Of a stretch of DNA of 64,000 nt, positions 51,852 through 60,009 are shown piece by piece (the first letter of the stretch is position 1; every line of letters begins with the position of its first letter). Both the position numbers and the translations under genes were made by a program. The DNA comes from JAAZBA01 sp964461815 (GTDB lineage Bacteria; Bacillota; Clostridia; Oscillospirales; QAMX01): positions 82,383 through 146,382 of the forward strand of contig CAYWVF010000001.1 in assembly GCA_964461815.1 (NCBI GenBank), in the 5' to 3' direction. The notes below the pieces were generated by a model that searched no databases, had not been told where the DNA came from, and saw only the letters and a list, made by a program, of their open reading frames with translations.

Positions 51852-52982
51852 ATGGGCTTCGAGTTTGAAAACACAAACGAAACAATAGTAAACATAAAGG
51901 TAATAGGTGTTGGCGGCGGCGGTAACAACGCTGTTAACAGAATGATTCAGGGTGGACTGCGCGGCGTAGAATTTATAACGATCAATACAGATAAGCAGGC
52001 ACTTGTTCATTCATCTGCACCGAGAAAGCTTCAGATTGGCGAAAAGCTTACAAAGGGCTTTGGCGCCGGCTCGAATCCCGATGTAGGTAAAAAGGCTGCT
52101 GAAGAGACAAGAAGCGAGCTTGCAAAGGTTCTTGAGAATACGGATATGGTATTTATCACAGCCGGAATGGGCGGTGGAACAGGAACAGGCGCAGCTCCTG
52201 TAGTAGCCGAGGTTGCAAAAGAAAGAGATATACTCACAATAGGTGTTGTTACAAGACCTTTTGATTTTGAAGGTGCAAAGCGCCGTGAGCAGGCTGAGCG
52301 TGGAATCGAAGAAATGCGTAGCAAGGTTGACGCACTTATCGTTATCCCGAATGAAAGACTCAAGCTTGTCAGCGAGCAGAAGATCACATTTAAAAACGCA
52401 TTCGAGATCGCAGATAATGTACTCAGACAGGCTATTTCCAGTATTTCTGAGCTTATCACAATGGAAGGCATAATCAATCTTGACTTTGCAGACGTTACTT
52501 CTATTATGAAGGGCGCCGGATATGCTCATATGGGCGTTGGTGTTGCAACAGGTCGGGACAAGGCTGAGCAGGCTGCAAAGATCGCTATCTCCAGTCCGCT
52601 GCTTGAGACATCCATCAACGGCGCAAGAGGCGTTATTATTAACATCACAGGTTCACCTGAGATCACGCTTGAAGAGGTCGATAACGCAGCAATGATGGTT
52701 AGAAATGCTGCTCATGAGACAGCTCACATCATTTTCGGTGCTTCTATCGACGAAACGATGGAGGATCAGATAAGAGTTACAGTTATCGCAACGCAGTTCG
52801 ATGAAAAGCCTACATTTGAAGAAGAAAAGGTAACTATTGCAAAGAATATCGTTGACGATACAAGCGCAAAAGACGGACTTACAGATGTTGATGTTACAAC
52901 AGACAGCCAGAGCGATGACTTCTTTGATGATATAAAGAAGATATTGGATAATAATAACCGTCGTCGTCATACTATTGAATAA
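51852..52982 (+). CDS. ftsZ: Cell division GTPase FtsZ
   Basis: A 376-residue tubulin homologue forming the Z ring. It has the GTP-binding GMGGGTGTGAAPVVAEVAK, N-terminal IGVGGGGNNAVNRMI and the T7 region NLDFADVTSIMKGAG. The short acidic linker ends in SDDFFDDIKKILDNNNRRRH. This lacks the usual conserved C-terminal peptide with Ile-Pro-Xxx-Phe that recruits FtsA, SepF and EzrA, although acidic and basic patches are in place. GGAGG at 9-10 bp supports ATG 51852. No ftsA precedes it. Confidence 0.97.
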   Translation: MGFEFENTNETIVNIKVIGVGGGGNNAVNRMIQGGLRGVEFITINTDKQALVHSSAPRKLQIGEKLTKGFGAGSNPDVGKKAAEETRSELAKVLENTDMVFITAGMGGGTGTGAAPVVAEVAKERDILTIGVVTRPFDFEGAKRREQAERGIEEMRSKVDALIVIPNERLKLVSEQKITFKNAFEIADNVLRQAISSISELITMEGIINLDFADVTSIMKGAGYAHMGVGVATGRDKAEQAAKIAISSPLLETSINGARGVIINITGSPEITLEEVDNAAMMVRNAAHETAHIIFGASIDETMEDQIRVTVIATQFDEKPTFEEEKVTIAKNIVDDTSAKDGLTDVDVTTDSQSDDFFDDIKKILDNNNRRRHTIE

Positions 52983-52985
52983 TAT

Positions 52986-53549
52986 ATGCTGACATGGCGT
53001 GAATTAGAATCGGCGTGCAAGGAATGCAAACAGTGTCCCCTGCACGCCGAACGTCAAAATATGGTATTTGGCGTTGGAAATCGCGAAGCGAAGCTCATGT
53101 TTATCGGAGAAGGCCCGGGCGAACAGGAGGATATTCAAGGAATACCGTTTGTCGGACCGGCAGGTATGCTGCTTAACGATTATCTTACCGCAGTCGGTAT
53201 CAAGCGTGAAGATGTATACATAGCTAATATAGTAAAGTGCAGACCTCCGAAAAACAGAGATCCGCATGAGGAAGAGCAGGAAGCGTGTATAGGATACTTA
53301 CGTAATCAGGTGCAGCTTGTTAAGCCTAAGATTATAGTTTTGCTTGGACGAATAGCGGCACGAAAGATACTTGATCCCGAGTTTAGGATAACACGTGAGC
53401 ATGGCATATGGAGAGAGCAAAAGGGCGTGAGGATGATGGCTACATATCATCCGTCTGCGTTGCTTCGTGATGAATCGAAAAGACCGGAAGCTTTTTTAGA
53501 TTTCAAAAGCATAGCACAGGAATTGAAAAAGCTTGATTTAGAGGTATGA
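52986..53549 (+). CDS. Family 4 uracil-DNA glycosylase (Fe-S type)
   Basis: A 187-residue base-excision repair enzyme. The family motif is GEGPGEQEDIQGIPFVGPAG, with the active-site MMATYHPSALLR. A 4Fe-4S cluster is expected from the four cysteines in CKECKQC (first two of the set), VKCRPP and EEQEAC. Length matches UDGA/UDGb-like family 4/5 proteins. It starts 3 bp after the ftsZ stop, so it is cotranscribed with division genes. Confidence 0.9.
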   Translation: MLTWRELESACKECKQCPLHAERQNMVFGVGNREAKLMFIGEGPGEQEDIQGIPFVGPAGMLLNDYLTAVGIKREDVYIANIVKCRPPKNRDPHEEEQEACIGYLRNQVQLVKPKIIVLLGRIAARKILDPEFRITREHGIWREQKGVRMMATYHPSALLRDESKRPEAFLDFKSIAQELKKLDLEV

Positions 53550-53550
53550 T

Positions 53551-54498
53551 ATGAGAACATTTCGTATAGGAGAAAAGGCTGCGACTTGTATTGCACTTGG
53601 TTCCTCGTATTTCGGAACTACATGGGAGGAGAGTCGCTGCTTTGATTTAATGGATAGATATATCGAGCTCGGAGGCACATGTCTTGACACCGCAAGAGTG
53701 TATGGTGCATGGTTCGACCATCAGTTCGGAGCAGCCGAGAAGACGATAGGAAAGTATTTAGACAGCCGTAGACTTAAAGATAAGATAGCGGTAGTTACAA
53801 AAGGTGCTCATCCGATGCCCGAAACAATGCATGTCGGCAGACTTTCACGGACTGAGATCATAGATGATATATCACGGTCACTTGAAGCATTGAGATCAGA
53901 TAAGGTCGATTTATATTTGCTTCACAGGGATGATATGAGTCGTGATGTAGGCGATATAATCGAGACGATGAATGAGCTTCTGAGTCGAGGCTATACAGAT
54001 AGCGTAGGCTGTTCGAATTGGACACATAAGAGAATACGTGAGGCGAATGCATACGCTGTATCGCATGGATTAAGACCATTCGAAGTGAGTCAGATCCAGT
54101 GGAGCCTTGCGGATACGTCGCCGGAAATGTATGGTGATGATACGCTTGTGTGTATGACAGATGAGGAATATGACTTCTATAAGACTGAAAAATTCCCATT
54201 GATGGCATACGCATCGCAGGCAAAGGGCTTTTTTGCAAAGGGAGCAAGAGGTGGAATAGAAGCTCTTAATGCAAAGGCTATGGCAAGATTCGGAACTGAA
54301 AAAAATATCGAGAGATTGGAAAAGGTCAAAAAGCTGTCAGAGGAGAAAAATGAATCTCCTGCTGCAATATCGCTTCAATATATAACGGATAGCGAGTTGA
54401 AGCCGATAGCTATCATAGGCTGTAGTAGCGTGAGTCAGCTTGAGGATACGATGTCGAAAGCAACACTTAGCAGAGAGGAATTGGATTGGCTTAAATAA
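53551..54498 (+). CDS. Aldo/keto reductase
   Basis: A 315-residue NAD(P)H-dependent oxidoreductase. The catalytic tetrad is visible as Asp/Tyr in CLDTARVYGAW, Lys in VVTKGAH and His in YLLHRDD. The family C-terminal block is IAIIGCSSVSQLEDTM. It starts one base after the preceding stop. It may act on sugar or steroid-like carbonyls; no substrate is inferable. It has no obvious functional tie to division. Confidence 0.85.
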   Translation: MRTFRIGEKAATCIALGSSYFGTTWEESRCFDLMDRYIELGGTCLDTARVYGAWFDHQFGAAEKTIGKYLDSRRLKDKIAVVTKGAHPMPETMHVGRLSRTEIIDDISRSLEALRSDKVDLYLLHRDDMSRDVGDIIETMNELLSRGYTDSVGCSNWTHKRIREANAYAVSHGLRPFEVSQIQWSLADTSPEMYGDDTLVCMTDEEYDFYKTEKFPLMAYASQAKGFFAKGARGGIEALNAKAMARFGTEKNIERLEKVKKLSEEKNESPAAISLQYITDSELKPIAIIGCSSVSQLEDTMSKATLSREELDWLK

Positions 54499-54510
54499 GG
54501 AGTTGAAAGT

Positions 54511-55551
54511 ATGTGCAACATCGCAGGCTATATAGGTGATAAACCGGCAGCACCGATACTTGTCGAAATGATGAGCAAGCAGTCGGGCTTCGGTGGAGGA
54601 TATTATACGGGAATTGCAACAATGCATGACGGTAAGCTCTATTACGCAAAGGTTGCAGGTGATCTTGATAAGCTCGTTTCAGAAACGAACGCTTTGGAGC
54701 TTCCGGGAAGCATAGGCTTTATTCACTCACGCTCGTTTGGACAGCAAAATTCGGAATGGGCTCATCCTTTTATAAGTGACAACGAAAAGCTGGCATATAT
54801 TGCTAACGGCTATGGCGGAGCTCTCCAAAACAAAGAGCGAGCAACGTCGATTGCAAATGAACTGCTCGACGAAGGCTGTATTTTCAGAACTTCGATGCGA
54901 GGTGAAAGCACATACATATATCTAAAAGACGGCTCGACTATACATACGAGTGAGCTTGATGCACATGTTATCGCTAAAAACTACAGAAGTGGTATGGATT
55001 TCGGAGCAGCGATGATGCAGACACTGACCGATATACCGTGTGAGGTTGTTTCTCTTGCCATGCATACAGATTTCCCCGATACAATATTTGTTACGAGGAT
55101 CAATTTCCCGATGACGATCGCAAAAGCGAATAATGAGACATTCCTTGCTACTACAACGATAGCATTCCCGGAGGATAGAGAATTTTACTCGGTAGAGCGT
55201 TTGCCGTGCCTTTCACTGTCCGAAGTGACACGCAGTGGGTATAACGTCAGAGCTATGAAGCATACCCCAATGTGTGTACAGCCGATAGATGCGAGCATAT
55301 CACACGATGCATATGATCTAATATGTGAAAAGCTGAAAAATGCAACGGCAGAAGCTCCTGTATCGGTTGGAGAGCTTGTTGAAGTATGTAATACATTATG
55401 GGATAATGATAAGCTATGTCAGGCAGATATGTTGACATATGAGATAATAGGCGCGCTTTATAACAAAGGTGTATTGAAAATCGTCAAGGTCGAGGACGAA
55501 GGTCCTGCCCCGGATATAAAAACTACACATTTCAGATTGTATATGGACTAG
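54511..55551 (+). CDS. Stand-alone class II glutamine amidotransferase-like protein
   Basis: A 346-residue protein starting MCNIAGYIGDKPAAP, so that Cys2 can act as the N-terminal nucleophile as in GlmS, PurF and AsnB. FIHSRSFGQQNSEWAHPF resembles the glutaminase-type loop containing the HxR (here HSR) and the glutamine-side loop. The C-terminal about 140 residues show no synthetase domain, but helical segments (KLKNATAEAPVSVGELVEV). It could be a stand-alone glutaminase or amidohydrolase. The GGAG site precedes ATG 54511. It is flanked by an aldo/keto reductase and an SGNH hydrolase in one unit. Confidence 0.65.
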   Translation: MCNIAGYIGDKPAAPILVEMMSKQSGFGGGYYTGIATMHDGKLYYAKVAGDLDKLVSETNALELPGSIGFIHSRSFGQQNSEWAHPFISDNEKLAYIANGYGGALQNKERATSIANELLDEGCIFRTSMRGESTYIYLKDGSTIHTSELDAHVIAKNYRSGMDFGAAMMQTLTDIPCEVVSLAMHTDFPDTIFVTRINFPMTIAKANNETFLATTTIAFPEDREFYSVERLPCLSLSEVTRSGYNVRAMKHTPMCVQPIDASISHDAYDLICEKLKNATAEAPVSVGELVEVCNTLWDNDKLCQADMLTYEIIGALYNKGVLKIVKVEDEGPAPDIKTTHFRLYMD

Positions 55552-55563
55552 GAGGAAAGCAGT

Positions 55564-56355
55564 ATGGAATTGAAACAGCTTTTTGATATTACAGATGAAA
55601 AGCCACTTGATAGGATCGTAGATGATGGTGGATTTGCGGGAATATTCAGAACGATCGGATGCATCGGAGACAGCTTGTCTTCAGGTGAATTTGAGGCTAA
55701 GCATGAAAACGGCACAACGACTTATCATGATTACTATGAATACTCATGGGGACAGTATATCGCAAGAATGATCGGCAGCAAGGTATATAATTTTTCAAGA
55801 GGCGGTATGACTGCTAAGGAGTATTGTGATGACTTTGCCGAGCATTACAGATATTGGAGTCCAGAGTACGCTTGCCAGGCGTATATTATTGCGTTAGGTG
55901 TGAATGATCTGTTTGGACGCAAGCAGCCGCTCGGCTCACTTGATGATGTTGATTTCTCCGATTATAAAAACAACAATATGGAGACATTTGCCGGATATTA
56001 TGCATCTATAATACAGAGACTCAAGATAATGCAGCCGAGAGCAAGATTTTTCCTCATGTCTATGCCGAGATCCGGCGATGAGAATGATAAGCTTCGTGGT
56101 GAGCATTCTGAATTACTTAATCAGTTCGCAGAAAAATTTGACAAGACATATGTGATCGATATGTATAAATACGCTCCGGTTTATGACGAGAAATTCAAGA
56201 ATTTGTTCTTCCTTGGTCATATGACACCGTGCGGATATATTGTAACAGCGAAGATGGTAGCATCATATATGGATTATATCATCCGTCATAATATGAAAGA
56301 CTTCAAACAGGTTGGATTTATTGGCACTGATCTCTATTATGAAGACGAAAAGTGA
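55564..56355 (+). CDS. SGNH/GDSL-family hydrolase
   Basis: A 263-residue cytoplasmic esterase-fold protein. Block I is GCIGDSLSSGEF (nucleophile Ser), block III is IIALGVNDLFGR (Asn), and block V reads FLGHMTPCGY (His), where the usual Asp before the His is a Gly. Probable deacylase for acylated sugars or lipids. Strong AGGAGG upstream; 12 bp after the amidotransferase-like gene. The operon ends with a terminator. Confidence 0.82.
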   Translation: MELKQLFDITDEKPLDRIVDDGGFAGIFRTIGCIGDSLSSGEFEAKHENGTTTYHDYYEYSWGQYIARMIGSKVYNFSRGGMTAKEYCDDFAEHYRYWSPEYACQAYIIALGVNDLFGRKQPLGSLDDVDFSDYKNNNMETFAGYYASIIQRLKIMQPRARFFLMSMPRSGDENDKLRGEHSELLNQFAEKFDKTYVIDMYKYAPVYDEKFKNLFFLGHMTPCGYIVTAKMVASYMDYIIRHNMKDFKQVGFIGTDLYYEDEK

Positions 56356-56390
56356 ATAATGATCGCGTCTGATCTTAAAAATGTTTATTT

Positions 56391-56440
56391 AAGCGAGTCG
56401 ATATCACATTGAAAGTGACATCGACTCGCTTTTTTGAAAC
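56391..56440 (+). terminator. Terminator of the udg-AKR-GATase-SGNH unit
   Basis: Long stem AAGCGAGTCGAT...ATCGACTCGCTT with ATCAC/GTGAC extension and a 7-nt loop, followed by TTTTTT. It ends the run of genes that begins at mraZ. Confidence 0.85.
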
Positions 56441-56635
56441 GTAGCTTAAAGTTTAGGATAGCCTTACAATGTATTAACAAACTATTTGCACCCATATCCA
56501 TACCATTTGTATGTGCCGTTATAACGTATTCATCCGCTGTTATTTTCGTAGATGTAGACTAATATTATTCAGGTTTGGCTACAGATAGAATATTTTTCTC
56601 CCGATCACACATAAGTATTGATAGGGATAGATATA

Positions 56636-56692
56636 CAAAAAGGTGCATACTGACTCACCGATGATGCAAGTTCAGTATGCACCTTTTTTAGT
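56636..56692 (-). terminator. Terminator of the 133-residue gene
   Basis: Stem AAAAAGGTGCATACTGA / TCAGTATGCACCTTTTT, 17 bp, with an 18-nt loop. It can work on both strands, but no plus-strand gene ends here. Confidence 0.75.
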
Positions 56693-56716
56693 ATCGCCTT
56701 TACTCTATTGCCCCGC

Positions 56717-57118
56717 TTATTCTGCTTGACCTAATAATTTATTGGCATAGCTATTTAATTTTTCACATGGTTCGTATTTTGTCTTATATCCGGTTCCATT
56801 GATCACAACAAAAGGATTATATGCCATGATTTCTTCCTTAGACCCATCAGCCATTGTGAGTGTGAAAATAACTGCTTGACCACTATATTCTGTATATGAG
56901 TTATCTTCGTTATAGATAACAATTTCATTGAGATATGCAACGAGTTCTTTGCTCTCTGTTACCCGGATTGTCTTATCCGGAGGAGTCAAATGGATTGTTG
57001 CCGAAACGATATCCGATGTCTTTAGATCCTTGTAAGGCTTTTGACCGGAAAAAGCAAATGTAACAACACCTGTAACGATCAAACAGGCTATTATGACTAT
57101 TAATCCTTTTTTCTTCAT
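56717..57118 (-). CDS. Hypothetical exported or membrane-anchored protein
   Basis: A 133-residue protein with an N-terminal hydrophobic segment after MKKKG (IVIIACLIVTGVVTFAF), either an uncleaved anchor or a signal peptide. The rest is a compact alpha/beta-looking domain (IHLTPPDKTIRVTESKELVA, YSGQAVIFTLTMADGSKEEI). No motif is recognised. The ribosome site AAAGGG precedes the ATG. Single gene flanked by noncoding DNA. Function unknown. Confidence 0.7.
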   Translation of the reverse strand: MKKKGLIVIIACLIVTGVVTFAFSGQKPYKDLKTSDIVSATIHLTPPDKTIRVTESKELVAYLNEIVIYNEDNSYTEYSGQAVIFTLTMADGSKEEIMAYNPFVVINGTGYKTKYEPCEKLNSYANKLLGQAE

Positions 57119-57189
57119 AGATATGCCCTTTTTCTAAATTATGTTTCTATTTATACAGACGAAAAAATCAGCAAAATGTTCCAATTCCA

Positions 57190-57560
57190 ATGTAATTACA
57201 GCATATCAGACGGGTGTTATCACGATATCCTTGGTATCAAATGGCAACGGTCTACGGCAATAGTGCTTTCATCGGAACAGTTTGACCTTACCACAAGCTA
57301 TATCAAGAATTTGCTCTTTCTTGACCTTAGTTGTCTCGGTGCGGTGATTGTCCTGCCGCAGTTAGTGCAGACTATTCTTTCGTCAGTAACTTTGGACTGT
57401 CTACACTTCTCCAATAACTCTGCTGATTTATTGTGGATATTCATTGTCGTTGACAGTCTACCTGTGAGGGTCTGCCTCTCTGCTTCAGGCAGAGCAAGCA
57501 AGTTTTTTATACTGTTGCAGGCTTATGCTAGTATTCGTTAGGACTACCTCTACTTTAGTT
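57190..57560 (-). pseudogene. Decayed coding remnant (low confidence)
   Basis: On the minus strand a 67-residue frame (57298-57501) contains LLEKCRQSK and RIVCTNCGRTIT. A zinc-ribbon CxxC is followed, after an apparent frameshift, by ...KKEQILDIACGKVKLFR, a stop and KHYCRR. No initiation signal or full domain exists. The pattern suggests a fragment of a lost protein with a zinc ribbon, perhaps from a mobile element, but the family is not recognisable. Confidence 0.25.
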
Positions 57561-57910
57561 AAAATTGTTTATCTAACCAGAGTAGAAATAGCTGTCCCGT
57601 TTTATGCTGACCTGTATGCCATTTATGTGTCAGTATTCGTTTTTACAACCATCAATATTTATGTGTGATCGGGAGTTATTTTATTGACATTTTCGAATGC
57701 TTTGGTTATATCGCAGTTGTAATGATCAGTGGAAACTTGACTTTGAATCTACCCCGTTTTGTTACTGAGATTGTTGAGGGCTACACGTTGAGGCACGGTG
57801 CTTTATTTTGCTTCTGCAAAGCATAATACGGCATTTTTACTCATCATTGGTTTTCACATTTACAAGTACATCATGAGCTTGCCGTTGATTCAAATAGTTA
57901 ATAGTCCGTT

Positions 57911-57968
57911 GCTATGATCTGTTTACAGATCAATATCACAGCTAGACGTGTTTTAAACAGATCATAGC
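57911..57968. repeat. 15-bp perfect inverted repeat with inner alternative hairpin
   Basis: GCTATGATCTGTTTA at 57911-57925 is the exact reverse complement of 57954-57968. The 28-bp spacer, together with the left arm, can form an alternative small hairpin (GATCTG...CAGATC, 57916-57931). It has neither flanking direct repeats that I can see nor a T run, so it is not a simple terminator. Confidence 0.7.
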
Positions 57969-57994
57969 GTTGAATCTCGTTTGTTTAATACAGC

Positions 57995-58038
57995 AAAAAA
58001 GCTCCTATGGCAGAGTGATCTACCATAGGAGCTTTTTA
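57995..58038 (-). terminator. Terminator of the Flx/Hdr-Frd operon
   Basis: 15-bp stem AAAAAGCTCCTATGG / CCATAGGAGCTTTTT with a 12-nt loop, A- and T-runs on both sides. It follows the last gene of the minus-strand operon (stop at 58050). Confidence 0.85.
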
Positions 58039-58049
58039 TTGCTTAAAAA

Positions 58050-58373
58050 TTACTTAGCAGCTGCTTCTCTTTCTTTATCAAGCTTTGTATTGCGGAAATA
58101 AAGTGCAACGTCGATCGAGATCTCAATGAAGTTGAGAACGTAGAAGAAGAAACTGAGGAAGAAGAGAAATCCGGAAGCATCCATAGCTGTGAGCTGAATT
58201 ATCTTACGGGCAATACCAAAAGCATAACCGATAAGAAGGAATACTTCAAAGAAAAGGCTCTTACCCTTTGCTGTACGCGAAATAAGGGATTTACGGATGG
58301 AAATAGGCCAAGAAAGTCCAAAACAGAATATTGTAAGGGCTTCAAAAAGATCTGTTAACATTCCAAGTGTCAT
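58050..58373 (-). CDS. Small membrane protein at the end of the fumarate-type reductase operon
   Basis: A 107-residue protein with three hydrophobic segments (LFEALTIFCFGLSWPISI, FFEVFLLIGYAFGIARKI and FLFFLSFFFYVLNFIEISI) and a charged C-terminus. It resembles PQ-loop/SWEET-like small membrane proteins and not the haem-binding FrdC/SdhC anchors, since no conserved haem His pair is visible. It is 17 bp after the flavoprotein gene and shares its terminator, so cotranscription is likely. A membrane tether is one possibility. Function unknown. Confidence 0.75.
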   Translation of the reverse strand: MTLGMLTDLFEALTIFCFGLSWPISIRKSLISRTAKGKSLFFEVFLLIGYAFGIARKIIQLTAMDASGFLFFLSFFFYVLNFIEISIDVALYFRNTKLDKEREAAAK

Positions 58374-58390
58374 TGAAATATAAACTCCTT

Positions 58391-59995
58391 TTAAATATTT
58401 TTCTGATTTGTATAATTAGGAAGAAGTTTCGGCGAAACAGCCTCAGTAACAATACCTGCTGCTTCTCTCTCAGCATCGAATTTTGCTATATGATCAAGTG
58501 TAAGAGCTCCAACTGTAACATCTTTACACTTAGCTGCTGCACTCTTACCTGCGCTGCGACCGAATACGATGATATCAAGGAGGGAGTTACCCATCAGACG
58601 GTTCTTACCGTGGATACCGCCAACTGCCTCACCTGCGACAAACAGGTTGTTTACACTCGTTGTCATGCAGTCAGGTGTGATATCGAGACCACCATTCTGG
58701 TAGTGAAGTGTCGGATAAACAATGATAGGCTCTTTGCGAATATCGATGCCATACTTGCCGAACATACGCATCATAGCAGGAATACGTCTTTCAATAGTAC
58801 CTTCGCCGCCGATTTTTTCGATCATCGGTGTATCGAGCCATACGCCGAGACCATTTCCTGTCTCAACACCGTTGCCTCTTGTTGTACACTCGCGGATAAT
58901 AGATGCTGCGGAAACGTCACGTGTCTCCAGCGGATGCATAAATACTTCACCCTTAGCATTTACGAGCTTAGCGCCGAGAGAACGTACCTTCTCTGTTACT
59001 AATGCGCCGAAAATCTGCTCAGGATATGCAGCACCTGTCGGATGATATTGCAATGTTTCAGCATAGAGGAGCTTAGCACCTACACGGTAGCCGAGAACAA
59101 GACCATCAGCTGTAGCGCCATAGTGGTTTGATGTCGGGAAGCCCTGGTAATGCATACGACCTGCACCGCCTGTTGCGATAATAACTGTCTTAGCCTTAGC
59201 AACAAGGAGTTCCTTTGTTTCCATATTCATGAGAACAGCACCTGCTGCGTTACCATTCTCGTCGAGGATCAGTTCGATAGCTGCTGTAAAGTCTACAACA
59301 GGGATATTTCTGTTGAGAACCTCGTCACGGAGCGTTCTCATGATCTCAGCACCGGAATAGTCCTTTGCAGCGTGCATACGCTTACGGGATGTACCGCCAC
59401 CATGTGTTGTGATCATTGTGCCGTCTTCATCTTTATCGAATTCTACACCTAATTCATTGAGCCATTTGATAGCTTCAGGTGCATCGCATACGAGCTTTGC
59501 AAGAAGTTCACGCTTAGCAGCAAAGTGTCCGCCACCAAATGCGTCTACAAAGTGGATAGCCGGTGAATCGTTCGGCTTGTCGGCAGCCTGGATACCACCC
59601 TCAGCCATCATTGTATTAGCATCACCGATACGAAGCTTTGTAACGATCATTACATTAGCGCCTGCTTCATGAGCTTCGATAGCTGCGGAAGAACCTGCAC
59701 CACCGCCGCCGATGATAAGTACGTCTACGTTGTAGTCAGGATTTTCCAGATCTACAGATTCAGCTGTGATACGGCTGCGTGCCTGCAACATTTCAGCAAG
59801 CTCGTGAGGAACCTTGTCACCCTTGTTGGGGCCGATCTGCAGAGTTGTGAACTCTTCTTTCTTATAGTCGGGATGATATGCAGCAAGGAGGTCTTCCTTC
59901 TGCTGAGCTGTCATACGAGCAGGCTCATAAGCTATATTGCTTTCTCTGGCTGCTTCAACAGCCTTTATGGATTCCTGAAATTTCTCCGAATACAT
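58391..59995 (-). CDS. Fumarate reductase/succinate dehydrogenase-type flavoprotein
   Basis: A 534-residue FAD enzyme. After an N-terminal extension of about 90 residues comes the Rossmann loop VDVLIIGGGGAGSSAAIEA. Catalytic-type residues of the Frd/Sdh family are present: HGGGTSRKRMHAAKDYSG, the proton-relay Arg region TEKVRSLGAKLVN, RDVSAASI, the His of PTLHYQNGGL and the Arg of GKNRLMGNSLLD. It should reduce fumarate (or a related enoate) with electrons from the adjacent Fe-S protein. The ribosome site AGGAGGGG is 9 bp upstream. There is no dedicated haem membrane subunit, so it is probably soluble. Methacrylate, urocanate or adenylylsulfate-type substrates are less likely but not excluded. 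Confidence 0.85.
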   Translation of the reverse strand: MYSEKFQESIKAVEAARESNIAYEPARMTAQQKEDLLAAYHPDYKKEEFTTLQIGPNKGDKVPHELAEMLQARSRITAESVDLENPDYNVDVLIIGGGGAGSSAAIEAHEAGANVMIVTKLRIGDANTMMAEGGIQAADKPNDSPAIHFVDAFGGGHFAAKRELLAKLVCDAPEAIKWLNELGVEFDKDEDGTMITTHGGGTSRKRMHAAKDYSGAEIMRTLRDEVLNRNIPVVDFTAAIELILDENGNAAGAVLMNMETKELLVAKAKTVIIATGGAGRMHYQGFPTSNHYGATADGLVLGYRVGAKLLYAETLQYHPTGAAYPEQIFGALVTEKVRSLGAKLVNAKGEVFMHPLETRDVSAASIIRECTTRGNGVETGNGLGVWLDTPMIEKIGGEGTIERRIPAMMRMFGKYGIDIRKEPIIVYPTLHYQNGGLDITPDCMTTSVNNLFVAGEAVGGIHGKNRLMGNSLLDIIVFGRSAGKSAAAKCKDVTVGALTLDHIAKFDAEREAAGIVTEAVSPKLLPNYTNQKNI

Positions 59996-60009
59996 TGATG
60001 TGCCCCTCC

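Larger units (their letters stand above)
57119..58049. other. Gene-poor region of about 930 bp
   Basis: Apart from the remnant at 57190-57560, the inverted repeat at 57911-57968 and the terminator at 57995-58038, I see no gene, promoter or RNA in this stretch. All frames are short and lack ribosome sites. It may be an old insertion scar. Confidence 0.6.

Noticed and set aside
57176..57541. 121-residue plus-strand frame in the gene-poor region
   Set aside because: No ribosome site, unnatural composition, and overlaps a more gene-like minus-strand remnant.
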